A model generated the notes under the pieces. That model made no database searches and had not been told where the DNA came from. It worked only from the letters and a program-made list of their open reading frames with translations. The position numbers were made by a program, and so were the translations under genes. From Ensifer adhaerens (GTDB lineage: Bacteria > Pseudomonadota > Alphaproteobacteria > Rhizobiales > Rhizobiaceae), in contig NZ_CP083349.1 in assembly GCF_020035535.1 (NCBI RefSeq), positions 2,232,001 to 2,296,000 of the forward strand: a stretch of DNA of 64,000 nt. The letters are read 5' to 3'. Below, one piece after another: positions 25,538-34,508 of the stretch (positions are counted from its first letter, which is position 1; every line of letters begins with the position of its first letter).

Positions 25538-25921
25538 TCAGACGCGGTCGGACGGCGATGGGACTTGGATTTGATGCGGGCGCTGCAGTTTGACCTCATG
25601 CAGATTCCAGAGAATCAGAAACAAAGTCGCCATTGCGAAAAATGCCAGCGCTGTCAGGTGTATTTTGCCGATGCGACGCGCGAAATAGGAACTGGCCCTC
25701 GCCTCGATGGCTCGACTTGCGGCTCCAGCTTGCCGGGCATTTTCATTCAAAAACCGGGTTATTCGTCCACCGGGACGATCCTGCGCGCGGGCCAGATCAT
25801 CGTCACTTGGCCCGGCACCAAGTCCAGTACGAACGGCGCTAAAGAGCGGGATCGCAAACAGTACCCAGAACACCAGAAAAGATAGTGCAGCAAGTTGGCC
25901 GCTGGGGCTATTGGTATCCAT
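25538..25921 (-). CDS. hypothetical two-helix membrane protein (127 aa)
   Basis: The start is taken as ATG 25919-25921; a TTG at 25945 is possible. One helix near the N-terminus (LAALSFLVFWVLFAIPLFSAV) and one near the C-terminus (LTALAFFAMATLFLILWNL) flank a polar region with GPSDDDLARAQDRPGG and RAIEARASSYFARR. This may be a hairpin with a cytoplasmic or periplasmic domain of about 60 residues. No family is recognised. It is convergent with the kinase, with a RIME-like element in between. Confidence 0.65.
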   Translation of the reverse strand: MDTNSPSGQLAALSFLVFWVLFAIPLFSAVRTGLGAGPSDDDLARAQDRPGGRITRFLNENARQAGAASRAIEARASSYFARRIGKIHLTALAFFAMATLFLILWNLHEVKLQRPHQIQVPSPSDRV

Positions 25922-26062
25922 TGCCGTGTCCAGGTAGCGCAGCAATCATCGCCTGTACCGTCCAGCCGCTTCCTTCGCCACGTGCCGAATACATTCTCCC
26001 ATTTGGCGTAGAATTTTCAAGCCTAGCCCGGAAGAGTTGCAGAGCGTGGCAGAAGCGGGCGC

Positions 26063-26911
26063 CTACCGCCACGCCCGCATCGTCTCTTCGATGAAGGCCG
26101 CAACCGCTGCCACGCTCGGCACGCGCGCCCGCTCGGGATGCATCATCAGGTAGACCGGACGCTCGGCGGTCGCCCCCGGCTCGTTCACCGCCTCGAAACG
26201 CGGATCGCGCATCGCCGAGACTTCCGGCAGCATCAGTTCGGCGCCAAGCGAAAGGGCTGCCTCGATCAGGATCTCCAGCTTGTCGGCGGTCAGCGCCACG
26301 CGCGCCCCGGGGCGCAGCCGGTCCAGCGCCTGCATCTCCGGCACATGCGCCAGCGCCGGGCCGTAGCGCACGACCGGGCATGGGCCGTCTCCCTGCCCCT
26401 TCGGCCGGAACAGCCGGAAACGGAGCGTGCCGAGGCTCTTCACCCGCACGGTGTCTTCGCCGGTGCGCGCCATGCGGATGGCGATGTCGGCCTCGCGCCG
26501 CTCGATGCTCAGCATCTGGTTGTCGGCGATGAGATCGAGCGTCAGGCCTGGATGGCGCTGCTCGAGCCGGGACAGCGACGGCGCCAGTATGGCGCTGAGC
26601 ACGAAACCGATGCTGGTCACCCGCACCTGGCCCTTCAGCTCCGCCGTTCGCCGCAGGAGCGTCGCAAGCGATAGCGAGGCCTCCTCGGAGATCGTCCGCA
26701 GTCGCTCGACGACCGGGGCCAGCACCGGCGTCGGCGTCAGCCGGCCATCGATGCGGTCGAAGAGCGCCGCCCCTACCCGCCGTTCCAGCGCCGAAAGCCT
26801 CCGCGACACCGTCGTCTGGTCGACGCCGAGCGAGCGCGCCGCCTGGCTCAGCGTCGCGCCGCGCACCAGATGATCCAGCAGTTCGAGATCTGCCCACCGC
26901 CCTGCATTCAT
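26063..26911 (-). CDS. LysR-family transcriptional regulator
   Basis: 282 residues from ATG 26909-26911, preceded by CGGAGGGAAA. The N-terminal HTH includes GATLSQAARSLGVDQTTVSRRLSALE, and the C-terminal periplasmic-binding-like effector domain follows from about residue 85. It is divergent from an isochorismatase-family hydrolase, the classical LysR arrangement, so that gene is the likely target. The short effector domain and AGAELMLPEVS-type segment fit the AraC-like ArgP/GcvA subgroups loosely; the ligand is unknown. Confidence 0.93.
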   Translation of the reverse strand: MNAGRWADLELLDHLVRGATLSQAARSLGVDQTTVSRRLSALERRVGAALFDRIDGRLTPTPVLAPVVERLRTISEEASLSLATLLRRTAELKGQVRVTSIGFVLSAILAPSLSRLEQRHPGLTLDLIADNQMLSIERREADIAIRMARTGEDTVRVKSLGTLRFRLFRPKGQGDGPCPVVRYGPALAHVPEMQALDRLRPGARVALTADKLEILIEAALSLGAELMLPEVSAMRDPRFEAVNEPGATAERPVYLMMHPERARVPSVAAVAAFIEETMRAWR

Positions 26912-27011
26912 GCAGATTTCCCTCCGATAAATTCGGATCACTCTGCGTCAATGCAGCCGCTAAGATCAAGCCCATCAACAACCGCGCTTCGAAAAAGCAA
27001 GGAGCCTGACG

Positions 27012-27632
27012 ATGACCGCCGCCACCCTTTCGCCCGCTGCCCCCGCGACCCTCTTCACGCTCGCCGGCGTCACGCTCACCCCGCCGCCGCTTGATCAGGC
27101 GACGCTGATCCTGATCGACTACCAGAACGAATATCTCGTCGGCCCCTTGCGGCTTTCCGAACCGGAAGCGGCGATCGAAAAGGCGCGCGAACTGCTGGTT
27201 GCGGCTCGGGCCGCCGGCGCGAAGATCATCCATGTCGCCCATCGCGGTGCTGCCGGCGGCGTGTTCGACCGGGCCCAACATCGCGGCGCGATCGTCGATG
27301 CTCTGGCCCCGCTGCCAGGCGAAGCCGTCGTCGAGAAGCCGCGGCCCAACGCCTTCTCGGGCACAGACCTTGCAGAGATCGTCGGCCCGGCCGGAACGCC
27401 GGTCATCATCGCCGGCTTCATGACCCACAATTGCGTCTCCTCGACCGCACGCGCCGCCAAGGATCTCGGCTACGGCATCACCATTGCGGCCGATGCCTGC
27501 ACCACCCGCGACCTGCCATCAGCGGCAGGCACGATTTCCGCCCGTGCCCTGCATGAGGCCGAGCTTGCGGGCCTTGCCGACCACCACGGCGCCGTCGTCG
27601 ACGTCGCCGCCCTGGTTGGCCCGCGCGGTTGA
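27012..27632 (+). CDS. isochorismatase-family cysteine hydrolase
   Basis: 206 residues. The catalytic triad is visible: Asp in LIDYQNEY, Lys in VVEKPRPNAF and Cys in MTHNCVSST. After it comes the cis-peptide segment IIAGFMTHNC. The family includes nicotinamidases, carbamoylsarcosine amidases and isochorismatases; this plain architecture suggests hydrolysis of an amide or imidic ester. The N-terminal 25 residues are an extension before the fold. Divergent from a LysR regulator and closed by a terminator at 27662. Confidence 0.92.
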   Translation: MTAATLSPAAPATLFTLAGVTLTPPPLDQATLILIDYQNEYLVGPLRLSEPEAAIEKARELLVAARAAGAKIIHVAHRGAAGGVFDRAQHRGAIVDALAPLPGEAVVEKPRPNAFSGTDLAEIVGPAGTPVIIAGFMTHNCVSSTARAAKDLGYGITIAADACTTRDLPSAAGTISARALHEAELAGLADHHGAVVDVAALVGPRG

Positions 27633-27661
27633 GCGACCGGTCATTTGCATGAGAAATCTTC

Positions 27662-27689
27662 GGGCGCCCGCCGATCGCGGGCGCCCTTT
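27662..27689 (+). terminator. terminator after the isochorismatase-family gene
   Basis: GGGCGCCCGC (27662-27671) pairs with GCGGGCGCCC (27677-27686) over a 5-nt loop, followed by TTT. It lies 30 nt past the stop codon. Confidence 0.75.
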
Positions 27690-27812
27690 GCCGCAGCCGG
27701 AACCAGGAAGATTACGAAAATATAATGATCTCAATGCTTTTCGCCGCGTCCATTCGCTTCTATTTTTGACCTATCCATTTTTGGCATCGACGATGCCGGT
27801 TAGGCGCAAGCG

Positions 27813-29162
27813 ATGAACAAGACAGCCAAGACGGCGCGAGCCGACACCACGCCCCGCGACGACGCGGCCCCCAACGTCACCTTCATTCCCGGTGCGGTCA
27901 AGAAGGTGAAACGCAAGCGGCGCTCGCGGTCCTGGCTGTGGATCCCGGTCGTGCTCGCGGTCATCGGTGCCGGCTATTACGGCTGGACGCGCTATGGCGA
28001 CGAGCCGGCAACGGCGGCGATGGTCACCGACGTGGTGATGCGCGGCGACATCGAAAACAGCGTCACCGCCGTCGGCACGCTCGATGCGGTCAAATCCGTC
28101 GATGCCGGCGCGCAGGTCTCCGGCCAGTTGAAGGCGCTGCATGTCGAGATCGGCGACAAGGTCACGCAGAATGCGCTGGTCGCCGAGATCGACCCGGCAA
28201 CGATCGAAAACCGCATCGAGATCGACCAGGCGGAGCTTGCCAACCTCCAGGCGCAACTCATCTCCAAGAAGGCGCAACTCGTCCTCAAGCAGGCCAATAT
28301 CGACCGCCAGCGCAATCTCGTCGAAACCAGGAGCGTGGCGCAGTCGACACTCGACCAGGCGATTGCCGACCTCGCTGCGGCCGAGGCCGACGTCAACGCC
28401 ATCGAGGCGCAGATCCGCAAGCAGCAGGCGACGCTCGCGGGCGACAAGGTCGATCTCGGCTACACCAAGATCTATGCGCCGATGACCGGCACCATCGTCG
28501 CCAATCCGGCCAAGGAAGGCCAGACGCTGAACGCCAACCAGACGACGCCGACCATCGTCACCATCGCCGACCTATCGACCATGACGGTCAAGGCGCAGGT
28601 GTCGGAGGCCGACGTCACCCGGCTGAAGGTCGGCATGGATGCCTATTTCACCCTGCTCGGCCAGCCCGGCAAACGCTTCGTCGGCAAGCTGCGGCAGATC
28701 CAGCCGATGCCCGACACCGCCAACAATGTCGTGCTCTATTACGCGCTTTTCGATGTTCCCAATCCCGATGGCGAACTGATGATGTCGATGAGCGCGCAGG
28801 TGTTCTTCGTGCAGGCTGCCGCCAAGGATGTGCTGATCGTGCCGAGTGCTGCGCTCAGCCACCCGGCCAAGGGCACCGACGAAGCGGCAGGCCAGGGCAG
28901 CGGCCGGCGTGATGGCCAGAGGGGCAACCAGACGGATGGCGCCCGCGGCGAGCCGCGCAAGGCTGAGGTGACCGTCGTCACCGCCTCCGGCGCGCTCGAA
29001 ACCCGCGAAGTCGAAGTGGGCATCCGCAACCGCGTCAGCGCCGAAATCAGGAGCGGCCTGGAGGAAGGCGAGAAGATCGTCGTCACCACCGGTTCCGGCA
29101 GCGGCAGCAACGCCCGTGACAGCCGCAGCCAGCGCGGCATGCGCATGCCGCCGATGTTCTGA
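27813..29162 (+). CDS. macA: MacA-like periplasmic adaptor of a MacB-type exporter
   Basis: 449 residues. A basic cytosolic tail of about 40 residues (KRKRRSRS) precedes one membrane anchor ([16 protein letters not shown], about 41-56). Then come a barrel-sandwich half ([12 protein letters not shown] region), a coiled coil (about 125-215, with [15 protein letters not shown] and Glu/Ala/Gln heptads), the second lipoyl half (YAPMTGTIV) and beta-barrel domains. Near residue 355-385 lies a low-complexity insert (Gly, Arg, Asp). It bridges MacB to an outer-membrane channel. MacB follows after 14 nt, so they form an operon. Confidence 0.93.
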   Translation: MNKTAKTARADTTPRDDAAPNVTFIPGAVKKVKRKRRSRSWLWIPVVLAVIGAGYYGWTRYGDEPATAAMVTDVVMRGDIENSVTAVGTLDAVKSVDAGAQVSGQLKALHVEIGDKVTQNALVAEIDPATIENRIEIDQAELANLQAQLISKKAQLVLKQANIDRQRNLVETRSVAQSTLDQAIADLAAAEADVNAIEAQIRKQQATLAGDKVDLGYTKIYAPMTGTIVANPAKEGQTLNANQTTPTIVTIADLSTMTVKAQVSEADVTRLKVGMDAYFTLLGQPGKRFVGKLRQIQPMPDTANNVVLYYALFDVPNPDGELMMSMSAQVFFVQAAAKDVLIVPSAALSHPAKGTDEAAGQGSGRRDGQRGNQTDGARGEPRKAEVTVVTASGALETREVEVGIRNRVSAEIRSGLEEGEKIVVTTGSGSGSNARDSRSQRGMRMPPMF

Positions 29163-29176
29163 GGCAGCTCCCGAGA

Positions 29177-31126
29177 ATGGCCATGTCCCCGCTCATTTCG
29201 CTCAAGCACGTCAGCAAGACCTATTTCAACGGCGACCTCGCCGTCGAGGTTCTGCACGGCCTGTCGCTCGATATCGAGGCGGGCGAGTTCGTGGCGATCG
29301 TCGGCCAGTCCGGCTCCGGCAAGTCGACGCTCATGAACATTCTCGGCTGCCTCGACCAGCCGACCGGCGGCGACTACCTGATCGACGGCGAGAGCGTCGC
29401 GGACCTTGACACCGACGAACTGGCGGCGCTGCGCCGTCGCACCTTCGGCTTCGTCTTCCAGAGCTACAATCTCATCCCGACGGCCAGCGCGAAGGAGAAT
29501 GTCGAAGTACCGGCCGTCTATGCCGGTATGTCGGCGCGCGACCGGCACGACCGCGCCGAGGCGCTCCTGGAGGCACTGAAGCTCGGCGAGCGGCTCGACC
29601 ACAGGCCGAGCCAGCTTTCAGGCGGCCAGCAGCAGCGTGTTTCGATCGCCCGCGCGCTGATGAACGGCGGCCGCGTGATCCTTGCCGACGAGCCGACCGG
29701 CGCGCTCGACAGCCAGAGCGGCTCCGACGTGATGGCGCTGCTGCGTGACATGAACGACCAGGGCCACACGGTCATCGTCATCACCCACTCGCGCGAGGTC
29801 GCCGAACAGGCCGACCGGCTGATCGAGATCCATGACGGCCGCATCGTCGCCGATCGCGCCAAGAAAGCGCGTGTGAATGCCGAGGGTGCGGCCGCCCTCG
29901 CCCGTCATGTCAGCGAAGGCTCGGCCGCGATCGCCGATGTCACCGAGGCGGTCAAAATGGCGTTTCGCGCGCTGAAGGCCAATCTCTTCCGCACCATCCT
30001 CACGCTGCTCGGCATCGTCATCGGCGTCGGCTCGGTGGTCGCGATGCTGGCGATCGGCACCGGCGCGCAGGATTCGGTTCTGAGCCGCATCTCGTCGATG
30101 GGCTCGGACCTGCTGGTGGTACGCCCCAGCATGGCGAATTTCCGCGGCAGTGCGGGCGGCAGCAACGTGACACTGGTGCCAGCCGATGCCGATGCGATCC
30201 TCGAAGTGCCGAACGTCGCCTTCGCCGTGCCGGAGATGACGAGTTCCGTCACCCTTCGCCGCGGCAATGTCGACTATCAGACCACCGCCAACGGCACCGT
30301 GCCGCAGTTTACGACGGCAAAATCCTGGAAGATGGCCAGGGGCGAGTTCATCAACCAGAACGACATGGACACCTATGCGCCGGTCGCCGTTCTGGGTCAG
30401 ACAGTCGTGAAAACGCTTTTCCCTGATGGCGACAACCCGATCGGGCAATATGTGCTGGTCAACAAGATCCCCTTCCAGGTGATCGGCGTGATGGCCGAAA
30501 TGGGCGCCACCTCCTTCGGCAACGACCAGGACGACGTTGTGCTGGTGCCGTTGACCACCGGCAGCATCCGCCTCTTCGGCCAGCGCAACATCCGCACCAT
30601 CACCGTTCAGGTGAAGGACGGGTCGGCGATCGACATCACCCAGCAGACGATCCAGGCGCTGCTCGACCAGCGCCATAAGCGCCAGGACACGCAGATCACC
30701 AACATGTCCTCCGTGCGTGAGGCCTTCACCGAGACCTCGAACACACTGAAACTGTTCCTCGCCTCGGTCGCCGCGATCTCGCTTTTGGTTGGCGGCATCG
30801 GGGTCATGAACATCATGCTCGTCTCGGTCAGCGAGCGCACCCGCGAGATCGGCGTGCGCATGGCGACCGGCGCCCGCCAGCGCGATATCCTGCTGCAGTT
30901 CATCATCGAGGCGCTGGTCGTCTCGGCGATCGGCGGCACGCTCGGCGTGGCGCTCGGGCTCGGCACCGGCGCGCTTGCAGGACAGTTCGGCATGCCCGTG
31001 TCCTTCACCCTCGGCCCGGTGGCGCTCGCCTTTGCCTGCGCCTTCCTGACCGGCCTTGTCTTCGGTTTCCTCCCCGCCCGCAACGCCTCGCGCCTGCAGC
31101 CGGCGGTGGCGCTGAGCGCGGACTAG
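29177..31126 (+). CDS. macB: MacB-family ABC transporter, fused ATPase and permease
   Basis: 649 residues. The ATPase has Walker A GQSGSGKS (43-50), signature LSGGQQQR (near 148) and Walker [12 protein letters not shown]. An N-terminal helix of the permease starts near 265 ([20 protein letters not shown]); a large periplasmic MacB_PCD domain follows (about 290-510), and three further helices, ending in [17 protein letters not shown]. It exports macrolides, lipopeptides or other amphiphiles using the MacA adaptor and a TolC-like channel. No outer-membrane gene is present here. Confidence 0.95.
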   Translation: MAMSPLISLKHVSKTYFNGDLAVEVLHGLSLDIEAGEFVAIVGQSGSGKSTLMNILGCLDQPTGGDYLIDGESVADLDTDELAALRRRTFGFVFQSYNLIPTASAKENVEVPAVYAGMSARDRHDRAEALLEALKLGERLDHRPSQLSGGQQQRVSIARALMNGGRVILADEPTGALDSQSGSDVMALLRDMNDQGHTVIVITHSREVAEQADRLIEIHDGRIVADRAKKARVNAEGAAALARHVSEGSAAIADVTEAVKMAFRALKANLFRTILTLLGIVIGVGSVVAMLAIGTGAQDSVLSRISSMGSDLLVVRPSMANFRGSAGGSNVTLVPADADAILEVPNVAFAVPEMTSSVTLRRGNVDYQTTANGTVPQFTTAKSWKMARGEFINQNDMDTYAPVAVLGQTVVKTLFPDGDNPIGQYVLVNKIPFQVIGVMAEMGATSFGNDQDDVVLVPLTTGSIRLFGQRNIRTITVQVKDGSAIDITQQTIQALLDQRHKRQDTQITNMSSVREAFTETSNTLKLFLASVAAISLLVGGIGVMNIMLVSVSERTREIGVRMATGARQRDILLQFIIEALVVSAIGGTLGVALGLGTGALAGQFGMPVSFTLGPVALAFACAFLTGLVFGFLPARNASRLQPAVALSAD

Positions 31127-31218
31127 GCAAGAGCGATGTTCTTGCCCGTCAGACGGTAGACAAGTATCGCGACACGACCCAAGATAGCAGGCACTGCTCG
31201 CTTGGGGGATGATTCGCG

Positions 31219-31641
31219 ATGTGGAAGGCGTTTGCCGTTTTTTACTGCCTGTTGGCGACGTTCGGCGTTCTGCTTGGCGGCTACATCATGGCGGGCCGGT
31301 CAGTGCCGATGTCGACTATCGGCCTTGGCCTGGCTTCCGTGGCCTTCGTGATGGTGTTGTTGACCGCCGTCGGGCTCGTCGCCTACGCCTTCAACCTGAA
31401 TGCCCCACCCTATGGGCTCTGGCGGCCGCTGAGCTGGCTCATCGGCGTCTATCAGTTGCTGGTGTCGGTGCTCAGCGTCGTGCGGTTCGCACAGATGTTC
31501 GCCACCATCCCGGCCGGGAGCGACGTTGGCGTCACGAACCTCATCTGGCTGGTCCTCGGCCTGGCTCTCAACTATTTCAGCTGGCTCGGCGTCTGGCGCT
31601 ATGGACAGCGCATGGCGCAGCAACCGGCGCAAGCGCGGTAG
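31219..31641 (+). CDS. tandem membrane protein A (MWKAFA family, 140 aa)
   Basis: First of three adjacent paralogues. It has about four hydrophobic helices. Conserved blocks: MWKAFAVFY at the start, GLVAYAFNL then PPYGLWRPLSW in the middle, and LNYFSWLGVWRYGQRM at the end, followed by a polar tail QQPAQAR. The start is ATG 31219, preceded by GGGGGATGATTCGCG. No characterised family is recalled. Lies 92 nt past macB on the same strand, so read-through from the export operon is possible. Confidence 0.75.
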   Translation: MWKAFAVFYCLLATFGVLLGGYIMAGRSVPMSTIGLGLASVAFVMVLLTAVGLVAYAFNLNAPPYGLWRPLSWLIGVYQLLVSVLSVVRFAQMFATIPAGSDVGVTNLIWLVLGLALNYFSWLGVWRYGQRMAQQPAQAR

Positions 31642-31746
31642 AGGCAGGCGTTGCAGCATCTACTTCACGCTGGTGCGGATGCTGCGGCAAGACCTCGTTC
31701 CTGCTGAGGACGGACGAAGCATGCTGGTTCGGAGATACTGATCGCG

Positions 31747-32172
31747 ATGTGGAAGGCGTTTGCCGTTCTCTACGGGCTGATTTTCATGTTCATGCTGTCA
31801 TTGGCTTTCGTCACGCCGCCCCCTGAAATCGCGGTACAGCTGTCGTCCGCCGACCGAGCCCTGTTCCATGCGGGCCTGGCCGTGGAATTTGCGGCCATGA
31901 TAGGCGTCTTTGCCTACGCCTTCGACCTGAGGGTCCCGCCCTCGTCATTTTGGCAGCCATTCAGCTGGGTTCTCGCCTGCTGGTGTCTCTACACGTCGCT
32001 GGCTAATGCCTGGGATCTCGTCACGCTCATCACCAGCCCCCAGCCCGGAGACGAAGGCCTGCTGTCGGCCTCCCTCGGTTTGTTGTTCCTGCTCCTTCTC
32101 AACTATTTCGGCTGGCTCGGCGTCTGGCGCTATGGCCGCCGCATGGAGCAGCAGCCGGCCGGCATGGGCTGA
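31747..32172 (+). CDS. tandem membrane protein B (MWKAFA family, 141 aa)
   Basis: Second paralogue, 105 nt after the first. Shares MWKAFAVLY, FAYAFDLRVPPSSFWQPFSW and LNYFGWLGVWRYGRRM with its neighbours, but the sequence between is strongly diverged (with acidic QPGDEG loop before the last helix). Four hydrophobic helices are predicted. Start ATG 31747, with GGAGATACTGATCGCG upstream. Confidence 0.75.
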   Translation: MWKAFAVLYGLIFMFMLSLAFVTPPPEIAVQLSSADRALFHAGLAVEFAAMIGVFAYAFDLRVPPSSFWQPFSWVLACWCLYTSLANAWDLVTLITSPQPGDEGLLSASLGLLFLLLLNYFGWLGVWRYGRRMEQQPAGMG

Positions 32173-32338
32173 CAGCGGAACGTCAGCGCGCCAAGCACTC
32201 CGGTGAACGAATGCGGGAGCGGGCGGCATGCACGCCGTTTGAGGCGTAAGGCCTTGCGACAACCTCGCCCGCCGAACGATAGACAAGGCGCCGATCACCA
32301 CCGAAGCTGCCACCAACGCAGATAGAGGATGATTCGCG

Positions 32339-32737
32339 ATGTGGAAGGCATTTGCAATTTTCTACGTGCTCAGCCTTGCTTTCGGCCTGGTCCTAGGCGC
32401 GACGCTGCTCCTGGGCCTGTGGGACGAGATGGCATACGCGATCAAGATCCTCGGCGGCATCAGCCTGATCATGGCGCTGGCAACGGCAATTGGCCTCATC
32501 GCTTACGCCTTTGACCTGCAGGTCCCTCCCATCGGGTTCTGGCGGCCTTATAGCTGGCTGTTCGGCATCCTTGTCGGCGGGCTGTCGCTGATCAGCGTCG
32601 TGCGATTTGCCGGCCAGTTCGAAGGCAGTGACGACCTCACCCCTCTGCTCTGGCTGTGCCTGTCCCTTCTGGTCAACTATTTCAGTTGGCTCGGGATCTG
32701 GCGCTACGGCCGCCGTGTGAAGGCGATCGCGGGCTAA
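32339..32737 (+). CDS. tandem membrane protein C (MWKAFA family, 132 aa)
   Basis: Third paralogue, 166 nt after the second. Shares MWKAFAIFY, IAYAFDLQVPPIGFWRPYSW and VNYFSWLGIWRYGRRV. The upstream sequence AGAGGATGATTCGCG repeats that of copy A, so the duplication unit included the translation start region. Ends at TAA 32735, 44 nt before the S51 peptidase start. Confidence 0.75.
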   Translation: MWKAFAIFYVLSLAFGLVLGATLLLGLWDEMAYAIKILGGISLIMALATAIGLIAYAFDLQVPPIGFWRPYSWLFGILVGGLSLISVVRFAGQFEGSDDLTPLLWLCLSLLVNYFSWLGIWRYGRRVKAIAG

Positions 32738-32781
32738 CCCGAGTAAACCGGCCCGCACCCCTTCGTCACGATAGGAAAGAC

Positions 32782-33480
32782 ATGCTCAACCTCGTCCTCT
32801 ACAGCGACCAGATCGTCCCCGCCTGCGCGGCGATCGATCTCAGGCTCGGCGAGCTGATGGCGGCACGCGGCGCCGGAAAACGCATCGCCTATGTCGCCTC
32901 CGGCCCGGAACCGGAACGCGACTTCTTCCTCGCCGGGCAGGCCTATTACGGCAGGCTGGGTCTCGATCTCGCGCTGTTCTTCGATCTGGACAAACCGCAT
33001 TCGGCGGACGACATTGCGGCGCTTTTCGCCTCAGACGCCATTCACCTGGCAGGCGGGCATACCGGCGGCTTTCTCCAACGGCTGAAGCAAAGCGGCATGC
33101 TCGGGCCCCTCAGCGACTGGGCGCTTTCCGGCGGCATCCTCATCGGCGTCAGCGCCGGCGCCATTCTCATGGCCCCGACGATCGCGACCGACGCGATCTT
33201 CATCGGTGAACGGCCCGAGGACATCGAGGACGGCGCTGCACTCGGTCTCACGCCCTTCGAGTTCTTCCCGCATCTCGGCGACGACGACACCTACGTGCCC
33301 GCGCTTTTGCGCTACAGCCTGTCGACGCCGCGAACGATCCTTGCCTGCAACGACGGCGACGGCATCGTCGTTTCGGGCACCCGGATCGAATGTTTTGGAG
33401 ATCCCGTGTGGATCGCCGCTGGAACCGTGCAGACGGCGGTCAATATCAGGATAGACGGATTCTCGGTATCCAGGGCGTGA
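32782..33480 (+). CDS. peptidase S51 family (cyanophycinase/peptidase E-like)
   Basis: 232 residues from ATG 32782, preceded by AGGAAAG. The nucleophile is Ser124 in IGVSAGAILM, with AGGHTGGFLQRL before it and a His in FFPHLGDDD after it. This Ser-His arrangement is the S51 class (peptidase E cleaves N-terminal Asp dipeptides). Cytosolic, no signal peptide. The next gene begins 1 nt after its stop, so the two are surely co-transcribed. Confidence 0.86.
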   Translation: MLNLVLYSDQIVPACAAIDLRLGELMAARGAGKRIAYVASGPEPERDFFLAGQAYYGRLGLDLALFFDLDKPHSADDIAALFASDAIHLAGGHTGGFLQRLKQSGMLGPLSDWALSGGILIGVSAGAILMAPTIATDAIFIGERPEDIEDGAALGLTPFEFFPHLGDDDTYVPALLRYSLSTPRTILACNDGDGIVVSGTRIECFGDPVWIAAGTVQTAVNIRIDGFSVSRA

Positions 33481-33481
33481 C

Positions 33482-34105
33482 ATGGCAGATCCCGAGACCC
33501 TCTCACACCGAAGGCAACATCCAATACGCGAGCGCGAGGAACTGCGGGCCATCGTCCTCAAGAGCCCGCTGCTTTCTCCGATCCTCGCAAACTGGGAGAG
33601 GATCGCCCTGCCGGATGGCTGGCTCGTGGCCGGGGCCATCGCGCAAACTGTCTGGAACCACGCCTTCGGGTTGCCGCCCACGCACGGCATCAGCGACATC
33701 GACATCGTCTATTTCGACGGCGACGACCTCTCCGAAGAGACGGAGGCCGGACACGCCGCCCGCATTGGAGACCTGTTCTGCGACCTGCCCGTCCGGATCG
33801 ACGTCAAGAACGAGGCGCGCATTCACCTCTGGTACGAGGAGAAGTTCGGCACGCCGATCAGGCCCTATGTCTCGACCCGAGCCGCGATCGCGACATTCCC
33901 GACGACCGCGACCGCCATTGGCATCCGCCCTTCCCGCCATGGGCTGGAGATCTCAGCACCCTTTGGCCTTGCCGACCTGATGTCGCTCGTCGTGCGGGCC
34001 AACAGGCGCCAGATCACGAGCGAAATTTTTGAACAGAAGGTCGAGCGGTGGCGCGCCGTTTGGCCGGGCCTGACGGTCGAAAGCTGGGATCGGCAGCCGG
34101 GTTGA
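33482..34105 (+). CDS. nucleotidyltransferase-family protein (DUF925-like)
   Basis: 207 residues starting 1 nt after the peptidase stop. A GISDIDIVYFDGDD segment provides the two Asp of a polymerase-beta-type nucleotidyltransferase active site, and a later IDVKNEARIHLWYEEKFG carries the third acidic strand. The helix WLVAGAIAQTVWNHAFG before it is typical of this family of stand-alone nucleotidyltransferases of unknown substrate. Its operon partner is a peptidase E-like protein; the joint role is unclear. Confidence 0.82.
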   Translation: MADPETLSHRRQHPIREREELRAIVLKSPLLSPILANWERIALPDGWLVAGAIAQTVWNHAFGLPPTHGISDIDIVYFDGDDLSEETEAGHAARIGDLFCDLPVRIDVKNEARIHLWYEEKFGTPIRPYVSTRAAIATFPTTATAIGIRPSRHGLEISAPFGLADLMSLVVRANRRQITSEIFEQKVERWRAVWPGLTVESWDRQPG

Positions 34106-34197
34106 AGCGAGCCCTCCAAGCGCCTGACGGGCCGCACTCGCCCCATCGCATCCGCCCCATCGCGTTCAGGCCGACAACGGCGCCTTATCGCGCAAGG

Positions 34198-34434
34198 TCA
34201 CATCGCGCCCGCCCGGGCGGCTTGGCTCTGTCTCACGGCCGCCGGCACCGGCAGCGGATCCGCCCTGCGCCTCCCGGCCCGCGCCTCTTTCGCGGTGATG
34301 CCGATGTCGGCGAGGCGCTCCGCGTCCAGTTCGCGCAGATGCTGCAACTGCCAGTACCGCGAGCGCGGCGAGGCGACGAGATAGAGACCGAGTTCCCGGA
34401 TCATGTCGAGCACCCATGTTTTGCTTCCAACCAT
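34198..34434 (-). CDS. DUF1127 protein
   Basis: 78 residues from ATG 34432-34434 (a GTG at 34449 would add five). The core SRYWQLQHLRELDAERLADIGITAKEA is the DUF1127 signature; the C-terminus is a basic, Ala/Pro-rich tail. Small DUF1127 proteins in alphaproteobacteria have been linked to RNA turnover and phosphate or carbon control. It is divergent from a LysR regulator with a LysR-type site in the gap. Confidence 0.85.
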   Translation of the reverse strand: MVGSKTWVLDMIRELGLYLVASPRSRYWQLQHLRELDAERLADIGITAKEARAGRRRADPLPVPAAVRQSQAARAGAM

Positions 34435-34460
34435 GGGCACAGTCTGCACCTCGACTTTTC

Positions 34461-34475
34461 ATAAAAGAAGCTTAT
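34461..34475. promoter_or_regulatory. LysR-type T-N11-A box
   Basis: ATAAAAGAAGCTTAT contains the dyad ATAA-N7-TTAT and the T-N11-A core of LysR sites. It sits in the 74-nt gap between the divergent DUF1127 and LysR genes, 33 nt before the LysR start. Confidence 0.65.
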
Positions 34476-34508
34476 CATTCCTATTCAACGCATAATAGAA
34501 ACTTTGAT

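Noticed and set aside
25908..27428. 506-codon minus-strand open frame
   Set aside because: Spans the LysR and hydrolase genes in another frame, crosses their shared promoter, and has shuffled composition.
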